Shown piece after piece: positions 7,448-15,626 of a DNA stretch of 29,114 nt. A program made the position numbers and the translations under genes. The stretch's first letter is position 1; each line of letters begins with the position of its first letter. The stretch is from Pseudomonadota bacterium (GTDB taxonomy: Bacteria; Myxococcota_A; Polyangia; Polyangiales; Polyangiaceae). The stretch spans positions 1-29,114 of the forward strand of contig JAEZYZ010000512.1 in assembly GCA_023418705.1 (NCBI GenBank), read 5' to 3'. A model generated the notes under the pieces. That model did not search any database. It saw nothing but the letters and a program-made list of their open reading frames with translations, and had not been told where the DNA came from.

Positions 7448-7807
7448 ATGTTCAAGGAGGCGATTCAGGGCGTTGTCGACGGCACCGAGGGCGGTCTCGC
7501 GGGCCTTCTCATGGATTTCGAAGGCATCCCGGTCGAGACCTACACGCGGGAGGGGGCCAGCGTCGACATCGAAGCCGTGGGCGCGGAAATCAGCGTGGTG
7601 GTCAAGGCCATCCAGCGGGCCTCGGAGATGCTCGAGGCCGGCGCCACGCGCGAGGTCGCGTTCAAGAGCGACCGCATCGTCACCCTGATCCGCGTGCTGA
7701 ACGACAACTACTTCATGGCGCTGACGCTGCAGCCCGACGGCAATTTCGGCAAGGGCCGGTTCTTGCTGCGGCTCGCGGCCCCGAAGTTGATCGAGGAGCT
7801 GGCTTAG
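7448..7807 (+). CDS. Roadblock/LC7-domain protein
   Basis: 119 residues spanning a single Roadblock/LC7 (longin-like) domain. An N-terminal helix (FKEAIQGVVDGTEGGLAGLLMDFEGIPVE) leads into the first beta-hairpin, a central helix (AVGAEISVVVKAIQRASEML) follows, then strands with EVAFKSDRIVTLIRVLNDNYFMALTL, and a final helix. Bacterial members such as MglB dimerise and act with Ras-like GTPases in polarity and motility, or serve as regulatory scaffolds. No partner GTPase of the MglA type is adjacent; the only GTPase downstream is MeaB-like. The ATG has no Shine-Dalgarno in front of it. An AAGGAGG lies 5-11 bases inside the gene, but no in-frame ATG, GTG or TTG follows at suitable spacing, so a leaderless or near-leaderless mRNA is possible. 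It is 40 bases upstream of aroQ and probably cotranscribed with it. Confidence 0.85.
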   Translation: MFKEAIQGVVDGTEGGLAGLLMDFEGIPVETYTREGASVDIEAVGAEISVVVKAIQRASEMLEAGATREVAFKSDRIVTLIRVLNDNYFMALTLQPDGNFGKGRFLLRLAAPKLIEELA

Positions 7808-7847
7808 GCAATCGGCGATTCCCGGGCTGGATCGAGGGCAGCGAGAG

Positions 7848-8381
7848 GTGGCGGAAGCGAAGCGTCGCGCGGCTCGGCTCAAGCCGAAGGTCGGGGCTCG
7901 CAAGGCGCCGGAGGGCCGGATCTTGGTGCTCAGCGGTCCCAACCTCGACCGGCTGGGCCGGCGGGAGCCCGCGATCTACGGCGCGACGACGCTGGCCGAG
8001 ATCCACCGCGCGCTAGAGTCCGGCGCCCGCGAGCGCGGCGCGTCGGTGGACTGCCGGCAGTCGAACCACGAGGGGGTGCTGATCGACTGGATCGGGGCGG
8101 CCGGGGACGATGGCTTCTCGGGCTTGCTGTTCAATCCCGGCGCTTTCACGCACACGTCGTACGCCTTGTACGACGCCGTCCGAGGCTCCGGGTTGCCCAC
8201 CATCGAGCTGCACCTGTCGAACCCGGCCGCGCGCGAGGCGTTTCGGCACCGGTCCACGATCGCGCCGGCCTGTGTCGGCACGATCGCCGGCTTCGGCGCG
8301 GCCTCGTACACCCTGGCGCTGGCGGCCATGCTCGATCACCTCGAGAACACCGCTCTTGTCGGGCCACCGGCGGGACGGTAA
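7848..8381 (+). CDS. aroQ: 3-dehydroquinate dehydratase, type II
   Basis: Catalyses the third step of the shikimate pathway, anti-elimination of water from 3-dehydroquinate, as a dodecameric cytoplasmic enzyme. 177 residues. The family blocks are all present: GPNLDRLGRREPAIYG (30-45, with Arg39 and catalytic Tyr44), QSNHEGVLIDWI (71-82), NPGAFTHTSYAL (96-107), the catalytic His122 in IELHLSN, and IAPACVGTIAGFGAASY. An N-terminal extension of about 23 basic residues precedes the fold, making it longer than the common 145-150. No later start codon sits in a suitable place. The GTG at 7848 has GAGGG 9 bases upstream. It sits in a Roadblock-aroQ-accB-accC order. Confidence 0.95.
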   Translation: MAEAKRRAARLKPKVGARKAPEGRILVLSGPNLDRLGRREPAIYGATTLAEIHRALESGARERGASVDCRQSNHEGVLIDWIGAAGDDGFSGLLFNPGAFTHTSYALYDAVRGSGLPTIELHLSNPAAREAFRHRSTIAPACVGTIAGFGAASYTLALAAMLDHLENTALVGPPAGR

Positions 8382-8478
8382 AGAGCGGACTCCACGCGGC
8401 GCGGCGCTACGGTCCGCCGCTCCGATGATGCCGGCGCGGCGCCTGAACCGCGGGCGCAGTGACACGAGACGGAAACCG

Positions 8479-8934
<456 letters not shown>

Positions 8935-8951
8935 GCCGCCGGAGGTGAGCC

Positions 8952-10298
8952 ATGTTCCAGAAGGTGCTCATCGCCAACCGCGGCGAAATCGCCATGCGCG
9001 TCATTCGCGCCTGCCGGGAGCTGGGCGTCCGCACGGTGGCGGTCCACTCCGAAGCCGATGCCGGCGCGCTGCACGTTCGGTTCGCCGACCAGGCGATTTG
9101 CATCGGCCCGGCGGCAGCCAAGGACAGCTACCTGCACATCCCGGCCATCATCAGCGCCGCCGAGGTCTCGGCCGCTGACGCCATCCACCCGGGCTACGGG
9201 TTCCTTTCGGAGAACGCCGAGTTCGCGCAGGTGGTCGAGCGCTGCGGCCTCACCTTCATCGGTCCTTCGTACCAGGCCATGAAGCTGTGGGGCGACAAGC
9301 TGTCGGCGCGCGAGACCGCCGAGCGGCACGGCCTGCCGCTGCTGCCCGGGAGCGGGGCGCTGCAGAACGCCAAGCACGCCGAGGCCGAAGCCGAGCGGGT
9401 CGGACTGCCGATCATGATCAAGGCCAGGGGCGGTGGCGGCGGCCGCGGCATGCGCGTGGTGCGCAGCCAGACCGAGGTCGCCCGCGCCTTCGAAGCCGCG
9501 ACCGCCGAGGCGATGAGCGCGTTTCGCAACCCCGAGCTTTACCTCGAACGGTTCATCGAGCGCCCGAAGCACATCGAGTTTCAGGCGCTGGCGGATCACC
9601 ACGGCCAGGTCTGGACCCTGGGGGAGCGGGAGTGCTCGCTGCAGCGCCGCAACCAGAAGCTGGTCGAGGAAGCGCCGAGCCCGTCCATGACCGAGGAGCT
9701 GCGGCTCGAGATGGCCCGCAAGATCCGGGATGCCTTGAGCGAGACCGGCTACACGTCGCTCGGCACGCTCGAGTTTCTGATGGATGAGGACCGGCGCTTG
9801 TACTTCATGGAGATGAACACGCGGGTCCAGGTCGAGCACCCCGTCACCGAGTCGGTGACGGGCGTCGACCTGGTGATGTTGCAGATCCGCGCGGCCGCGG
9901 GCGAGAAGCTGAATTTGCCGGATACCTTGCCCTGGCGTTTTCGGGGCCACGCCGTGGAGTGTCGGATCCAAGCCGAAGATCCGGAGACGTTCGTGCCCTG
10001 GCCAGGGCGCATCACGGAGTACCACCCGCCGGGCGGCATCGGCGTGCGGGTCGACTCGGGGGTGTATGGCGGGTTTACGGTGCCGCCGGACTACGACTCC
10101 CTGATCGCGAAGGTCATCACCTCCGGGGCGACGCGGGAACAAGCGCTCGCCAGGATGCGCGGCGCGCTCGGAGAGTTCATCATCGGCGGGATCCGTACGA
10201 ACATCCCGCTGCACCGGCGGCTGCTCGACGACGAGAGCGTGCAGGACGGCAGCATGACCACGCGCACCGTGGAGCAGGTGGTCTCCGCGCGCCGGTAG
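8952..10298 (+). CDS. accC: Biotin carboxylase subunit of acetyl-CoA carboxylase
   Basis: ATP-dependent carboxylation of the biotin on AccB using bicarbonate. 448 residues, the standard length for the stand-alone subunit. Order: an N-terminal biotin-carboxylase domain (FQKVLIANRGEIAMRVIRA), a central ATP-grasp domain with Lys116, Lys158 and the glycine-rich loop 160-166, His207, Lys236, Glu274, Glu287 and Arg291 in the MNTRVQVEHPVTE signature, then the C-terminal domain with Arg338 in ECRIQAEDP. These match the ATP, bicarbonate and biotin contacts known for E. coli AccC. A strong GGAGGTGA lies just upstream of the ATG. Whether the AccB-AccC pair serves acetyl-CoA or propionyl-CoA carboxylation cannot be decided without the carboxyltransferase. 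Confidence 0.96.
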   Translation: MFQKVLIANRGEIAMRVIRACRELGVRTVAVHSEADAGALHVRFADQAICIGPAAAKDSYLHIPAIISAAEVSAADAIHPGYGFLSENAEFAQVVERCGLTFIGPSYQAMKLWGDKLSARETAERHGLPLLPGSGALQNAKHAEAEAERVGLPIMIKARGGGGGRGMRVVRSQTEVARAFEAATAEAMSAFRNPELYLERFIERPKHIEFQALADHHGQVWTLGERECSLQRRNQKLVEEAPSPSMTEELRLEMARKIRDALSETGYTSLGTLEFLMDEDRRLYFMEMNTRVQVEHPVTESVTGVDLVMLQIRAAAGEKLNLPDTLPWRFRGHAVECRIQAEDPETFVPWPGRITEYHPPGGIGVRVDSGVYGGFTVPPDYDSLIAKVITSGATREQALARMRGALGEFIIGGIRTNIPLHRRLLDDESVQDGSMTTRTVEQVVSARR

Positions 10299-10353
10299 TG
10301 CAGATCCTAGCGCGCAGTAGCCGAAACCCGCGCAGCGTGGCACCTTATCCCCG

Positions 10354-11388
10354 GTGCACCCGCTGGCCGCTGCGATCCTGAATGGTGAGGTGCGTGCCCT
10401 GGCGCGGGCCGCCCGCTGGGTCGACGACCGGGCGCCGGGCTACGAGCAGCTCCTGCGTGAGCTCTATCCGCACACGGGCCGCGCGTGGACGATCGGCATC
10501 ACGGGCAGCCCCGGCGCCGGCAAGAGCACGCTGACCGATCGCCTGATCGGAGCGTTCCGGGCACGTGCGGCGCGCGTCGCGGTGCTGGCGGTCGATCCGA
10601 CCAGCCCCTTCAGCGGCGGTGCGATCCTGGGGGATCGCATCCGTATGCAGGACCATTTCGAAGACACCGGCGTGTTCATCCGGTCGGTGGCGACGCGGGG
10701 GGCGCTCGGGGGCCTGTCGCGTTCGGTGGCGGACCTCACCCGGCTGGTGGACGCGTGGGGGGCGGAGATCGTGCTGATCGAGACGGTCGGCGTCGGCCAG
10801 GACGAGCTCGAGGTCGTGCATCTGGCTCAGAGCACGGTGGTGGTGGTCGCGCCCGGCATGGGCGACGAGGTGCAGGCGATCAAGGCCGGCATCGTCGAGT
10901 GCGCGGACGTCTTCGCGGTGAACAAGGCCGACCGCGAGGGCGCGGACGCCGCCGTCCGCGATCTCGAGCTGATGATCTCGCTCGCCATGCCAGCGCCGGA
11001 GCGGACGGGGCATCTGGCGGCCGCTCACTCGGCGCACCGCCCGCGCGCGGCCGCGGGTCCAGCGGCGGCTCCCGAGGAGGCGTACGTACCTTCCATCGTT
11101 CGCACCAGCGCCACCCGCGGGGAAGGGATCGACGCCTTGGTCGCCGCCCTGCAGGCGCACCAACGCTGGCTCGTGACCACCGCGGCCGGCAAGGCGCGCC
11201 AGCTCGATCGGACACGGCGCGCGCTGCTGTCGCGCCTGCGCGAGGCGGTGATCGACCAGGTGACCTCGGAGCTCGAGCAAGAGATCGAGCAGCTGGTGCG
11301 CGATGTGCTGGAGCGGCGGGTCGATCCGTACACCGCCTGCGAAGAGCTGCTGCGGCGCTCGGCGTCCCTCCGCGGCGCTGGCGCGTAG
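10354..11388 (+). CDS. meaB: MeaB/ArgK-family GTPase, mutase chaperone (copy 2)
   Basis: 344 residues from a GTG at 10354, 55 bases after accC. G1 is GSPGAGKST (51-59), followed by AVDPTSPFSGGAILGDRIRMQDH, then RSVATRGALGGLSR, G3 ETVGVGQDE (143-151), PGMGDEVQAIKAGI and G4 NKAD (190-193). The later part has a family-typical SATRGEGIDALV segment, an Ala/Pro-rich insertion near 222-236 and a helical C-terminus ending in a short coiled coil. It belongs to the branch common in Firmicutes, Actinobacteria and deltaproteobacteria. That branch differs from copy 1 in the switch and G4 regions and in the C-terminal arm. The client could be methylmalonyl-CoA mutase or another acyl-CoA mutase elsewhere in the genome. 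The preferred symbol is uncertain because two copies exist. Confidence 0.92.
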   Translation: MHPLAAAILNGEVRALARAARWVDDRAPGYEQLLRELYPHTGRAWTIGITGSPGAGKSTLTDRLIGAFRARAARVAVLAVDPTSPFSGGAILGDRIRMQDHFEDTGVFIRSVATRGALGGLSRSVADLTRLVDAWGAEIVLIETVGVGQDELEVVHLAQSTVVVVAPGMGDEVQAIKAGIVECADVFAVNKADREGADAAVRDLELMISLAMPAPERTGHLAAAHSAHRPRAAAGPAAAPEEAYVPSIVRTSATRGEGIDALVAALQAHQRWLVTTAAGKARQLDRTRRALLSRLREAVIDQVTSELEQEIEQLVRDVLERRVDPYTACEELLRRSASLRGAGA

Positions 11389-11395
11389 GCGCCGC
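11372..11395 (+). terminator. GC-rich stem-loop over the end of the second meaB
   Basis: A 7-bp perfect inverted repeat (GCGGCGC, 10-base loop, GCGCCGC) overlaps the TAG stop of meaB copy 2, in the short gap before the convergent methyltransferase gene. No T-run follows, so a classical intrinsic terminator is not shown; Rho-dependent ending or no function is equally possible. Confidence 0.22.
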
Positions 11396-11417
11396 TGCTC
11401 GAGTCTCTCGCGTCCGC

Positions 11418-12251
11418 TCAGGCCTTCGAGCCGTCCGCCGGGGCGGACGACCGTGGCCGCTGGTCCATCGCTGCGTCGGCGTCACGCCGGCGACCCACCG
11501 CGGCCGAGAACTCGGGCTCGTTCCAGCGCCACATGTTCGAAGCGCCGTTCGGATCGGGTTCGCAGACGTAGATCTCGTGCTCGGGGCCGGAGAGGATGCG
11601 CATGCCGGTCGAGCGCAGCAGGGCCTCGATGCAGGCCCGGTTGGGGGCCCACCAGTTGGTGGGGTCGTTGGCGAGCCGGCGCTCGATGAACGCCATCTTC
11701 GGCCAACCGGGCTCCTGGAGCCGTTCGCGGCGATTCAGGTCCAGGTCCGCGGGCGGGGACACGATCGCGTCGCCGGGGGGGGTCAAGCTCTGGACTACCA
11801 GCAGCTTTCCCACCCGGCGCGAGACGATGTCGAGCCCGAGCACCGGGTAGCGTAGGTGGTAGAGCACGCCGAGGAACAGGACCAGATCGAACTTCTCGTC
11901 CGAGTCCGCCAGCTCGTACACGTCACTCTGCCGGAACTCCACGCGCGTCACGAGACCGTACTGGGCTGCCGCCCAACGAGCCTGCGCCAAATAGTGCGCG
12001 TCGTGCTCGATGGCGACGACGCGCGCCCCACGTCGTGCCAGCTCGAAGCTGTAAAAGCCGGCGTTGCAGCCGATGTCGATGGCGCTCCAACCGGTCAGGT
12101 CCTCCGGAATGCGGTCGGCGATGGCGCGCCACTTGAACGACGGATAGTCGCCGAGCGTGTGCTCCGGGCAGGTTTGGGTGCCGTCCGGGAGGTGGAGGTT
12201 GTGAAACCACGGGCGCAGCCGCTCGACTTGAGATTGGGTCGCTTCCGTCAT
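11418..12251 (-). CDS. Class I SAM-dependent methyltransferase of a glycan cluster
   Basis: 277 residues, last gene of the minus-strand glycosyl operon. SAM-binding motif I is AIDIGCNAGFYSFELARRGA (58-77), with the acidic end of strand 2 in VVAIEHD. Motif post-II contains FRQSDVYEL and the FDLVLFLGVLYHLRYPVLGLD segment resembles the CmoB-like (Methyltransf_9) group. A C-terminal extension includes a WWAPN segment and EIYVCEPD. It recalls the methyltransferase family annotated as TIGR04290/Rta_06860 in glycosyltransferase clusters; this is from memory and not checked. The ATG at 12251 is chosen because GAGGG lies 6 bases upstream; longer in-frame readings run into the previous gene. It probably O-methylates a sugar or a carrier in the same pathway. 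The substrate is unknown. Confidence 0.85.
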   Translation of the reverse strand: MTEATQSQVERLRPWFHNLHLPDGTQTCPEHTLGDYPSFKWRAIADRIPEDLTGWSAIDIGCNAGFYSFELARRGARVVAIEHDAHYLAQARWAAAQYGLVTRVEFRQSDVYELADSDEKFDLVLFLGVLYHLRYPVLGLDIVSRRVGKLLVVQSLTPPGDAIVSPPADLDLNRRERLQEPGWPKMAFIERRLANDPTNWWAPNRACIEALLRSTGMRILSGPEHEIYVCEPDPNGASNMWRWNEPEFSAAVGRRRDADAAMDQRPRSSAPADGSKA

Positions 12252-12259
12252 CGTCGCCC

Positions 12260-13393
12260 TCAACGCGAGGTCGAAAGGTGCCGCTCGGGGCGCGAAGCTT
12301 GGCGCGACGAGCGAGCGCGTTCGAAGAGCAGCTCTTGGAGCCGGTCTTCTAGCTGGCGGGCGCGCTCGTGGGAGGTGTGGTCGCAAAGGACCCGCGCGCG
12401 CGCCCGGGCGCCGATGTGGCGGGCTTCGGCTTCGGTCGAGCTGGCGAGTCGCTCGACGATCTCGTCGCTGCTGCGCGCCAGCAACAGCTCACGCCCCGGA
12501 TCCAAGATGGTCTCGATGCCCGGCCAAACGTCGCTGATGATGGCCACGCCGCAGGCCGCTGCCTCGAACAGCCGAACGCTCGGGGACCAGCCGAGCGCGA
12601 CCATATCCGCGCGCGTCACGTTCAGCGTGAAGCGCTGCGCGTTGTAGAAGGCTCGGTGTTCGGCCGGGTTCAGGTGCTGGATGCGCTCGACGTTGGGCGG
12701 CCAGTCGATCTCGGCGGGGTAGCTCGGTCCTGCGACCACGAACCTGCGATCCGGAAGCCGCCTGGCGGGCTCCAAGAGCAGGGCTTCGAGCGTCGGCTGC
12801 CGGTCAGCGCTGTAGGTCCCCAAATAGCCGAGGTCGTAGCGGAGGGGCACCGCCTCGGGATAGTAGTGGTCCGGGTCGACCGAGCAGTAGAGCGGCAGCG
12901 CTCGCCGCGCCCCGTAGTCACGCACCAGCAGGTCGAGCGCCGGGCCGCCGCTGAACGAGAAGTAGACGTCGTAGCTCGGGATGGTGGCGGGGCTCAGGTA
13001 CTCCGTATCGCCTTGCCCGAGCTTGCGCAGGGTGACGGGCGTGTCGATGTCGTAGAAGGCCCGCACGCCGCGGGCGACCTGCTGGACCCAGGCGCCGATC
13101 TCCACTCCGTCCGGCACGTACGAGCCGACGATGACGGCGTCGGCCGCTTCGATCGCCGCCCGGTGGCGCTGCTTCAGCTGCTCGGTCGACGCATACAACG
13201 CCACCGAGCAGCCTTCGGGCCGCGGCGCGTCGCGGTTGTCGCGATACCAGGGGACGTCGCGCTCGAGGAACAGGACGCGGTGCCCGCGTTGCGCCAGGCC
13301 CTTGATCAAGGACCGGTAGGTCGTCGCGTGTCCATTGCCCCAGGACGAGGTGATCGAGAGACCCAAGAACACCAAGCTCAGCGGTTCGCTCAC
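12260..13393 (-). CDS. CgeB-type glycosyltransferase (third of three)
   Basis: 377 residues. GT-B fold: an N-terminal Rossmann domain opens with LSLVFLGLSITSSWGNGHATTYRSLIKGLAQRGHRVLFLERD, and the C-terminal domain has the Glyco_trans_1_2 signature SPSVRLFEAAACGVAIISDVWPGIETIL, whose FEAAACG glutamate should contact the donor nucleotide-sugar. This layout is that of CgeB-like spore-maturation glycosyltransferases. It is more similar to the neighbour at 13390-14487 (shared YDV, SP-x-x-RxFEAA and GIE blocks) than to the one at 14484-15626. The GTG start overlaps the previous stop (GTGA, 13390-13393), and the methyltransferase follows after 8 bases. The sugar donor and acceptor are not predictable. 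Confidence 0.85.
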   Translation of the reverse strand: MSEPLSLVFLGLSITSSWGNGHATTYRSLIKGLAQRGHRVLFLERDVPWYRDNRDAPRPEGCSVALYASTEQLKQRHRAAIEAADAVIVGSYVPDGVEIGAWVQQVARGVRAFYDIDTPVTLRKLGQGDTEYLSPATIPSYDVYFSFSGGPALDLLVRDYGARRALPLYCSVDPDHYYPEAVPLRYDLGYLGTYSADRQPTLEALLLEPARRLPDRRFVVAGPSYPAEIDWPPNVERIQHLNPAEHRAFYNAQRFTLNVTRADMVALGWSPSVRLFEAAACGVAIISDVWPGIETILDPGRELLLARSSDEIVERLASSTEAEARHIGARARARVLCDHTSHERARQLEDRLQELLFERARSSRQASRPERHLSTSR

Positions 13394-14487
13394 GAGGCCC
13401 TCCGCTTGCGGCTGGTCTGCCCGAGGACCTGCTCCACTTCCAGCACGCGGTGGGCATAGGTGTGCTCCGCGAGCATCCTGCGGCGCGCGGCCTGGCCGAG
13501 CGCACGCCGGCGCGCCGGCGTGAGGGTCGCGACGTGCGCGGCCACCTCGGCGCCGTCGCGGGCGACCAAGACCTCGGTGTCCGGCTCGAGGAAGCGCTCG
13601 ATGCCCTCCCAGGCGTCCGTGATCAGGCAGGCGCCGACCCCGGCCGCCTCGAACACCCGGGTCGCCGGCGAAAAGCCGGTCTTCGCCATGCTGTCGCGGC
13701 TGATGTTCAGCACCGCTTCGAGCGTGCCATTGAAGGCGTTGTGCTCGTGGGTGTAGACGTGCCCGAGGTAGTGAACGTTTTCGGGCAGGGGCTTGTCGCC
13801 CCAGCCGCTGCCGCCGAGCAGGCAACGGTGGCCCGGTAGACGCCTCGCCGCCTCGAAGAAGAAACGCTCGACCCGCGCCTCACGGTCCGGCAATCGATTG
13901 CCGAGAAAGCCGAGCGCGCCCGCGAAGCGGGGATCGGCCGCCGCGGGGTGATGGGTGGTGGGGTCGAAGGCGTTGTAGATGGGGACACACTGGCGCGCTC
14001 CGAGGCCGCCGTAGGCTCGCACGACCGGCTCGCCGCCGCCGTAGGTGAACACGACGTCGTAGGCGGGGATCAACGCCCGGAACGGGTCGTCGGCGGTCGC
14101 GTGCACCCGCTCGAGGGTGGCCGGGGCGTCGACATCCCAAAAGGCGACGAGCTGGCCCGGCCGCCGCAGATCGATCACGCGCTGCTCGAGCTCGGCGTCG
14201 AAGACGCCCACGCCGCTGGCCTTCACGACCAGGTCGGCGCGTCGGGCTCGCTCGAGGCAGCGCTCGAGCTCGTCCGTTCCGTCGGCCGAGTAGACCACGA
14301 CCTCGGCCCAGTCCGGGTCCTGCATGTCGCGGTGCTGCTGGCGTTCATAGGCGTCGGGCTCGAAGAAGGTGACGCGGTGCCCCCGCTCGTGCAGCGCGCG
14401 CACGATGCCGCGGTAGTAGGTCGCGGCTCCATTCCAATACGCCGAGACCAGGCTCGACGCGAAGAAGGCGATGTTCATCCCGATCAT
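13390..14487 (-). CDS. CgeB-type glycosyltransferase (second of three)
   Basis: 365 residues from the ATG at 14487, which overlaps the previous stop as ATGA (14484-14487) with AGAGG 4 bases upstream; a second ATG at 14478 is also usable. The N-terminus MNIAFFASSLVSAYWNGAATYYRGIVRALHERGHRVTFFEPD is a GT-B Rossmann opening. The middle has WDVDAPATLERV and YDVVFTYGGGEPVV, and the C-terminal donor site is SPATRVFEAAGVGACLITDAWEGIE. The protein is a close structural paralogue of the next gene, consistent with tandem duplication followed by divergence. Such multi-copy CgeB-type enzymes usually each add one sugar of an oligosaccharide; that is inference here. Confidence 0.85.
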   Translation of the reverse strand: MIGMNIAFFASSLVSAYWNGAATYYRGIVRALHERGHRVTFFEPDAYERQQHRDMQDPDWAEVVVYSADGTDELERCLERARRADLVVKASGVGVFDAELEQRVIDLRRPGQLVAFWDVDAPATLERVHATADDPFRALIPAYDVVFTYGGGEPVVRAYGGLGARQCVPIYNAFDPTTHHPAAADPRFAGALGFLGNRLPDREARVERFFFEAARRLPGHRCLLGGSGWGDKPLPENVHYLGHVYTHEHNAFNGTLEAVLNISRDSMAKTGFSPATRVFEAAGVGACLITDAWEGIERFLEPDTEVLVARDGAEVAAHVATLTPARRRALGQAARRRMLAEHTYAHRVLEVEQVLGQTSRKRRAS

Positions 14488-15626
14488 GCCACCTCTACGG
14501 TCGTGTTGTGGGTTTGCTCCGAGGGTTCGTCCGGCTTCGGCTCGGCGAGCCGCCTGGCGATCTGCAGCAGTTGATCGACGCGGTGGCCGCAGGTGTGCCG
14601 CGCCAGGATGGCTTGCCGCCCGCGGCGCGCCAGATCGGCAGCGAGGCGCGCATCGTTCAAGACCGCGGCGATCGCGTCGCTCATCTCTCTGCCGGAGCGA
14701 GCGAGCAGGAAGTCGCCCGGATCGAACAGCGCCTCGTCGTCCGACCAGGGCGCGCTGACCAACGGAATTCCGCAGGCCAGCGCCTCGAACACGCGGATGG
14801 TGGGGATCCCGGGCAACGCCGAGGCGTACGGCCGCCTCGGGACGTGAACGGTGACGCGGTGAGCGGCGAAGGTCTCCGGCACCCGGTAGTTCGGCAGCCA
14901 ACCGCCGTAGGTGAGTCCGGCGCGCGCCAGCGCAGCGCGCGCCTCCTCCGGGTAGCGAACGCCGTGAACGGTGGCGCGGAGCCGCAGCCGCTGCACGGGG
15001 TCCAGCAAGAACTCGTACAGTTCGCGGGTCCGTTCTTCGTCGCCCCAGTTGCCGATCCACACCAGGTCGGCCTGTTTCGGTGTGTCCGGCAGCGGCTTGA
15101 ACCGCCGTACGTCAGCCCCCTCGTGCCAGGTGAACACCCGCCGGGACCAGCCGCGGCGCAGGTACTGCTGGCGGACAGCCTCTCCGAACGCCAACACGGC
15201 GTCGTAGGCCGACAGATCGAAGCGCTGCATCGCGTCGGGCTCGGTGATCGAGCGGTGGTGCGTGTCATGGAACAGCAGCGTGAACTTCGCGCCTCTGGAG
15301 CGTGCTCGGCCGACGGCGGCGACCAGCTCCGGCTCGTTCCATTCGTGCACGAGCGCCAGGTCGACGCCGTCCAGGACCTGGTCGAGGTCCAGGCGCTCGG
15401 GCTCGTAGCGGTGGATGTCCAGCTGCGGGTAGACGCGGCGCAGCTCGTCGAGGGGGGCCTCACCGTGCTCTGCCGTCAGGTTCGCGGCGCTCCAGGCGTC
15501 GGCCGCCTCGTAGGAGCGGACCTGGTGACCGCGCCCGCACAGCTCCGCCACGATGCCACGCAGAAAATGGGCGTTGCCGTGATTCCAATCCGACAGCAGC
15601 GAATGGCAGAACAGAGCGATCTTCAT
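14484..15626 (-). CDS. CgeB-type glycosyltransferase (first of three)
   Basis: 380 residues. It opens with MKIALFCHSLLSDWNHGNAHFLRGIVAELCGRGHQVRSYE, the same GT-B N-terminal pattern with a His in the NGH-like segment. The middle carries LVHEWNEPELV and LLFHDTHHRSI, and the C-terminal nucleotide-sugar site is IPTIRVFEALACGIPLVSAPW with Glu281. A good ribosome site (GGAGG, 5 bases before ATG) sits at the start, and the ATG overlaps the stop of the GT4 gene by 4 bases (15623-15626). It is the most divergent of the three CgeB-type paralogues, so it probably has a different donor or acceptor. Confidence 0.85.
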   Translation of the reverse strand: MKIALFCHSLLSDWNHGNAHFLRGIVAELCGRGHQVRSYEAADAWSAANLTAEHGEAPLDELRRVYPQLDIHRYEPERLDLDQVLDGVDLALVHEWNEPELVAAVGRARSRGAKFTLLFHDTHHRSITEPDAMQRFDLSAYDAVLAFGEAVRQQYLRRGWSRRVFTWHEGADVRRFKPLPDTPKQADLVWIGNWGDEERTRELYEFLLDPVQRLRLRATVHGVRYPEEARAALARAGLTYGGWLPNYRVPETFAAHRVTVHVPRRPYASALPGIPTIRVFEALACGIPLVSAPWSDDEALFDPGDFLLARSGREMSDAIAAVLNDARLAADLARRGRQAILARHTCGHRVDQLLQIARRLAEPKPDEPSEQTHNTTVEVA

